From Sphingobacterium sp. ML3W (lineage in GTDB: Bacteria > Bacteroidota > Bacteroidia > Sphingobacteriales > Sphingobacteriaceae): a DNA stretch of 64,000 bases. A program made the translations under genes and the position numbers. The DNA is taken from contig NZ_CP009278.1 in the NCBI RefSeq assembly GCF_000747525.1, forward strand, positions 2,976,001 to 3,040,000. The letters are read 5' to 3'. This document shows positions 60,316 through 64,000 of the stretch, piece after piece. Each line of letters opens with the position of its first letter. The first letter of the stretch is position 1. Below the pieces are notes generated by a model. The model worked only from the letters and a program-made list of their open reading frames with translations, was not told the DNA's origin and did not search any database.

Positions 60316-60644
60316 TATAATTCGTTGTATTTCTTTGCCGTACCTTTTGCTTTCTCTACCGGATATTTCTCGTTATTGAGTTTCATCTTCTCCTCAACAA
60401 TCTGTTTAACATCAAGACCATGTTTATCTGCCAATAATAGCGCGTACATCAACACGTCTGCAAGTTCATGCTTCAATTTATCGGGATTCGCGTCTTCATT
60501 ACCTTTCCAAAGGAAAAGCTCAAGAAGCTCGGATGCTTCTATACTCAATGCCAAAGCTAAATCTTTGGAATTGTGAAACTGTTCCCAATCGCGTGCGTCT
60601 CGGAATGCTCTGATCTGTGTTATTAACTCTTGAATATCGGACAT
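60315..60644 (-). CDS. MazG-like nucleotide pyrophosphohydrolase
   Basis: A 109-residue all-helical protein: FRDARDWEQFHNSKDLALALSIEASELLELFLW (E-x-x-E) then LKHELADVLMYALLLAD (E-x-x-D), the metal-binding motifs of MazG/RS21-C6 enzymes, which hydrolyse dNTPs or (p)ppGpp. It is the first gene of a two-gene operon with the helicase fusion and shares one base with it. Its pairing with a nuclease-helicase is repeated in other Bacteroidota to my recollection; nucleotide depletion as a defence is a plausible aim. Confidence 0.9.
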   Translation of the reverse strand: MSDIQELITQIRAFRDARDWEQFHNSKDLALALSIEASELLELFLWKGNEDANPDKLKHELADVLMYALLLADKHGLDVKQIVEEKMKLNNEKYPVEKAKGTAKKYNEL

Positions 60645-60870
60645 GGTAATTATGTTAAAGCAAAACTGGTCTTTCTACAAATATCCGAATTATTGTTTAC
60701 TAATAAAAGGAAGCTTATTGGTTGTAACGCTAGTGTTCAGAATAATAATCTCAATATACAAACAGTATTTTATTGAATGGAGGTCAGCCAGTAATATAAA
60801 TAGCTATTTTATTGGAAACATATCACCTTTATTATTCTTGCACTATCAAGGACGAAAAGTTTATATTTGA

Positions 60871-61065
60871 CAAAAGGGTTACCCTTACGAAATTGATAAA
60901 GCGCTTAAAGGACTCTCCTACTATAGCATACCGAAAACATATATCAATGCTATAAAACGGAGTTTGTTTGCATTAAAAGCAGTCAAAACGCTCAAACCCG
61001 AAATAGATACAGAGATCCGGAAGGATCTGCTAGAAGAAGAAAAAAAAGCGTTGGCAGTTAAATAA
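60871..61065 (+). pseudogene. C-terminal coding remnant
   Basis: A 64-residue plus-strand frame without a start begins right after a stop at 60868-60870 and reads QKGYPYEIDKALKGLSYYSI...INAIKRSLFALKAVKTLKPE, ending DLLEEEKKALAVK. Composition is protein-like, and it runs straight into a strong terminator, so it is the tail of a former gene. Family not recognised. The 60643-60870 frame before it looks like noise. Confidence 0.45.
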
Positions 61066-61080
61066 CCGCCAAGGCTTTTT
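61043..61080 (+). terminator. Intrinsic terminator after the remnant
   Basis: AAAAAGC-TTGGC-GTTA pairs with TAAC-GCCAA-GCTTTTT around loop AA, with single mismatches, ending in a T-run. Strong stem; it overlaps the remnant's stop codon. Confidence 0.85.
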
Positions 61081-61221
61081 TATGTATCAACTTATTAATA
61101 TATGCTTCCATCATATACGCATAAGGATTGACCGACATATCTACCCTCAAATCAATAACAAAGCCACAAAAAAACCGCTTGGCATCCCAAACGGTTCTGT
61201 ATATTTTAAAACGATGTTCTA

Positions 61222-62217
61222 TTACAGTTTTTCGATTTCCTCGATGGAAAGGCCGGTACCCTTAGCAATATCTGATACAGGTAAACCCATCTCTTTAAAC
61301 CTCAAAGCTGTTTCAATGGCTTTTCTCTGCTCCCCCTGTGCTTCAGCACTTACAATTGCTTTTTTAGCTTCTTTCAATTGTTTTTCTAATCCTACCAGTT
61401 GTTTTTGTTGTTCCTGTTGATACATCCGCACTGCTTCAGCATCCCACTTACGTTTTAAACTAATATCATACATAGTTCGTTCCTCCTTTGTCAATTTTGC
61501 GTAGCTGGCCAACTGAAAGAATCGTTGAAATACTGCGGAATTCATAATCCTTGGCAAAGTCTTTAACGTAGACATATTCTTAAGCATAAAGAATACTTTG
61601 TCCAGTTCGTCTTCAACCTCAGCTTCGCTTTTAACAAAGTTAATCAATTCCATATAAATAAACCCCAATCCCTCGTAAAACTAATTGAGTTACTGTTGCC
61701 TACTTAAGCAACAGTAAGGAAAGTCTCTTGCTGACAAAAACAATAAACTCTTCCAGCAAAAAATTTGTCCTGAATGTCTATTACACAGGCAGGTATCGTG
61801 AAAATAGGTTTTATGATCAACTCCTGGCATATGAAAACCATCCATCAGGACAATAGTATAAACCTCGGGAATGGCATACCCCCAGGCTTTGCGGTTGCCT
61901 TTGGGTGCTGTGTCTGAAATGACCTTACTTGCATAATACAGCATACGTTGCTTCAGGTTGGTCTGTGTACTCGTCTGCATCTCGATGATGATCTCCTCCC
62001 CTGTACTGATCTGGACTACAAGATCAAAGATAACTTTACCGATCTCTTCGGTAGCTCCGATACGCTCGGCATCCCGATAAGTAAGATCTGTGATGGTCTT
62101 ACGACCGCGAAAGATGATGTTTAGAAAGTTGATCAGATTGACCTTGTCTCCGAATAGCCGCTTGAATCCTTCATCGGTGGTTGGATCAATAAATACGGGT
62201 TTTGAATACGCTAACAT
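61222..62217 (-). pseudogene. Rpn-family recombination-promoting nuclease, interrupted by 81 bp
   Basis: ATG 62217 begins SKPVFIDPTTDEGFKRLFG (the Rpn start), then VIFDLVVQISTGEEIIIEMQ (D...E-x-Q, PD-(D/E)XK-like core) and HDTCLCNRHSGQIF. At this point an in-frame 81-bp insertion adds unrelated codons and stops TAA (61690-61692) and TAG (61681-61683). After it YEGLGFIYMELINF resumes and the C-terminal coiled coil and HTH-like tail run to 61222. Without the insertion the frame is continuous. The gene is therefore inactivated. Confidence 0.85.
61678..61758. repeat. 81-bp insertion with inner inverted repeat
   Basis: Sequence between the two halves of the Rpn gene. It contains TTACTGTTGC (61690-61699) and GCAACAGTAA (61708-61717), a perfect 10-bp inverted repeat. 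The insertion preserves the frame but brings two stop codons. It may be a small palindromic mobile unit (REP/MITE-like); other copies cannot be searched here. Confidence 0.55.
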
Positions 62218-62372
62218 AATTTTAGGATTTAGCAATGCTCAACGAAGTAATTAACAACTTATAACCGGACAGTTGCGTATATTTACTTAGAATGGATCTA
62301 AGATTTTAAATAGATTTTGGTTTTTATACTAAATGAGGTTAGCAGTAATGGTTTCAAAACACGCAACATAAA

Positions 62373-63091
62373 ATGAAAATCCCAACAATTCACGGAATAA
62401 TAGAAAGAAGAATATTAGTAAACTATGTTGCTGACCCGAAGTTTGTCGAGAAAATTTTACCGAAACCATTTCGACCAAAGCTTTACAAAGGAAAAGCAAT
62501 AGTAGGCATTTGCCTGATAAGACTTAAAAACATCAAACCAAAAGGACTTCCAAATTTCATCGGCGTAAATTCTGAAAACGGAGCACATAGAATTGCTGTT
62601 GAATGGGATGAAAATGGAGAGACTAAAGAAGGTGTTTATATTCCAAGACGTGATACATCATTAAAGTTAAATGCAATTGTCGGCGGAAAAATATTTCCAG
62701 GAAAGCATTATTTAGCAAAGTTTAATGTGAAAGAGCAAAACAACCATTTTCACATTGACTTTGTAAGTTCTGATAATACAACATTGATATTGACGCAAAA
62801 CTAAATGATAAACTGAACGAAGACTCCATATTTGAAACTATAGAAAATGTTTCAGCTTTTTTTGAAAACGGATCTGTTGGCTACTCCCCTAACGGACAAA
62901 ATTTTGACGGTCTAAAACTTGAAACGTATAAATGGGAAGTGAAACCGCTTGAAGTAGAAAATGTAAAATCAAGTTTTTTCGAAAATAAAGACATCTTCCC
63001 AACAGGTTCTATACAATTTGACAACGCTATATTGATGAAAAACATTGAACACGAATGGAAGTCGTTGAAAACAATCAACCAATCCTGTTAA
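62373..63091 (+). pseudogene. DUF2071-family protein, frameshifted
   Basis: The first frame (62373-62804, 143 residues) reads FVEKILPKPFRPKLYKGKAIVGICLIRL...RDTSLKLNAIVGGKIFPGKHY, a DUF2071 (YqjF-like) pattern. It ends at TAA 62802. Another frame takes over near 62783 (DIDAKLNDKLNEDSIFETI, then SVGYSPNGQNFDGLKLETYKWEVKPLEV) to TAA 63089-63091, as expected for the family's second half. The total length is not a multiple of three, so one indel near 62780 splits the gene. Confidence 0.75.
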
Positions 63092-63115
63092 CATTTATGA
63101 AGAGCACGTTTCCAG

Positions 63116-63481
63116 TTAATGGAAAAAGCCTAGAACGTGCAGATTTAGGCTTTCATTTTCTTCTTTAGAATAATTCGTATTTAACCTCAATTTTTCCTTC
63201 TGTGCTTTATAAGGCTCAAACTTAATAGAAAGTTTTTGTGAAAAATAATCAAGTTGTAGAGAATCAATCTTATCTGAATTTACCTTCCATTTTACCCCGT
63301 TTACTATAATTGTATCATTAGCTGAACCTTTGATATATAACCACAATGTCATAGAATTTTTAGTCTTGGTTTCAGGGCTAATTAAAGTATCCTTAATAAA
63401 ATCACTTATGACAAAAGTACCAGTAGAAGTGCTATTGCATGAGCAAAACACTAGAGCCAAAAATAAAATATATAGTTTCAT
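63116..63481 (-). CDS. Small lipoprotein, paralogue of the 63587 gene
   Basis: A 121-residue lipoprotein with signal LFLALVFCSC (lipobox Cys 15). It aligns by eye with the neighbouring gene: FVISDFIKDTLISPET against WDLSDVSKDTLLIAET, IKGSANDTIIVNG against IDGHTDDSIKVHG, and KLSIKFEPYKAQKEKLRL against KVSVQFQSYRAKNGSLKI. A recent tandem duplication is likely. Function unknown. Its last ~15 residues have no counterpart. Confidence 0.7.
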   Translation of the reverse strand: MKLYILFLALVFCSCNSTSTGTFVISDFIKDTLISPETKTKNSMTLWLYIKGSANDTIIVNGVKWKVNSDKIDSLQLDYFSQKLSIKFEPYKAQKEKLRLNTNYSKEENESLNLHVLGFFH

Positions 63482-63586
63482 ATTATTTATTAGTTGGTGT
63501 TAGTTTTGTAATTTCTGAAATAATGTCGCCATCTGCGCTCAATAGAATTAGAAAAAACTAAAGTTTCACTTCAGGTATTGTTAGAC

Positions 63587-63934
63587 TTAATAGCTTGAAG
63601 GCACATAGTATTTAATTTTGAGACTTCCATTTTTTGCTCGATACGATTGAAACTGAACTGAAACTTTTGAATTATACCAATCAACCTTCAATTCCTTTTT
63701 AATATCTCCACCTGCGATTGCAATACCATGTACTTTTATTGAGTCGTCGGTATGTCCATCAATTTCTAGAATCAAAGTTGTGGCATCACTTACATCGGTT
63801 TCAGCAATCAACAGGGTATCTTTACTCACATCTGATAAATCCCACTCACCACGATTTTTAGTATTACAGGAGACAAAAACTACGGCTAGAAAACCTGTTA
63901 ACATTAGTGAAAAAATGAATTTCTTACAAAACAT
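63587..63934 (-). CDS. Small lipoprotein, paralogue of the 63116 gene
   Basis: A 115-residue lipoprotein with signal TGFLAVVFVSC (Cys about residue 23), then the same beta-rich body as its neighbour. The two lie 105 bases apart in the same direction. Unknown family, probably outer-membrane or periplasmic. Confidence 0.7.
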   Translation of the reverse strand: MFCKKFIFSLMLTGFLAVVFVSCNTKNRGEWDLSDVSKDTLLIAETDVSDATTLILEIDGHTDDSIKVHGIAIAGGDIKKELKVDWYNSKVSVQFQSYRAKNGSLKIKYYVPSSY

Positions 63935-64000
63935 ATAATGATAAATATTAATGAACTTAAAATTTCTTAATTTATTTATTCGTAGGAATAAGTTTAGTCA

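Noticed and set aside
60643..60870. 75-codon plus-strand frame opposite the MazG promoter region
   Set aside because: Overlaps the start of the minus-strand operon and has no recognisable protein features.
1..64000. CRISPR arrays, tRNA and rRNA genes
   Set aside because: No regularly spaced identical repeats with unique spacers, and no cloverleaf or rRNA-like stretch noticed on reading.

Overview
The window looks like a chromosomal segment of a Bacteroidota bacterium, most likely Sphingobacteriaceae (Sphingobacterium or Pedobacter type). The evidence is a SusC/SusD (RagA/RagB) outer-membrane pair with a TlpA/DUF3738 partner, lipoproteins with the usual lipobox, weak or absent Shine-Dalgarno sequences, and a TAnnTTTG-type promoter. 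Family assignments below come from motif reading, not from a search.

Region 1 (1-8.2 kb) is mixed chromosome. It holds the broken ends of a flavin monooxygenase and an F420-reductase-like oxidoreductase. A 201-bp segment of the latter is repeated on both sides of a lipoprotein gene and a cytolysin-like gene. Then come an OmpA-type lipoprotein, a small helix-turn-helix (HTH) gene, a membrane/coiled-coil protein divergent from a small gene and an AraC regulator across a perfect 42-bp palindrome, and small ORFs. Region 2 (8.2-16.3 kb, minus strand) is a nutrient-uptake type operon: SusC receptor, SusD lipoprotein and TlpA-DUF3738 thioredoxin. In front of SusC lies a peculiar 1.26-kb open, repeat-rich tract, and further upstream a DUF3738-like gene. 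Region 3 (16.3-17.3 kb) has no convincing gene but holds two tandem DNA segments that fold very well as RNA.

Region 4 (17.3-61 kb) is a large, A/T-rich defence island. In order: HTH gene, GNAT acetyltransferase, two zinc-binding proteins, a restriction-nuclease/STAND NTPase of Avs type, a Shedu-type nuclease, a Septu-like cassette (HNH-ATPase fusion plus a second HNH protein), a papain/transglutaminase-like protein, a RES-domain protein, a second Cys-His protein, an HNH protein, an IS630-like HTH protein, a 954-residue PD-(D/E)XK protein, and a broken nuclease. A tight seven-gene minus-strand operon follows (47.7-39.0 kb): GASH-like protein, two GTPases, GAP1-like protein, EAD-like adaptor, EAD1-trypsin protease and NucA-type DNase. 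It reads as a GTPase-controlled protease/nuclease conflict system. After it come a giant CHAT protease, an Abi-alpha protein, a cupin, IS3 remnants, a complete IS4-type element that truncates a DUF3732 ATPase, an HTH protein, and an operon of a MazG-like pyrophosphohydrolase with a GIY-YIG/DUF2075 helicase/LexA-like peptidase fusion.

Region 5 (61-64 kb) holds an Rpn-type nuclease gene broken by an 81-bp palindrome-containing insertion, a frameshifted DUF2071 gene, and two paralogous small lipoproteins. A striking theme is how many genes, especially defence genes, are disrupted: a frameshift in the HNH-ATPase, TGA in the nuclease, TAG in the GTPase-operon adaptor, TAA just after the CHAT Cys region, IS truncation of DUF3732, insertion in Rpn, and a frameshift in DUF2071. 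The three nonsense codons are all different, so codon reassignment cannot explain them. Decay, selection against autoimmunity, or sequence error remain possible.
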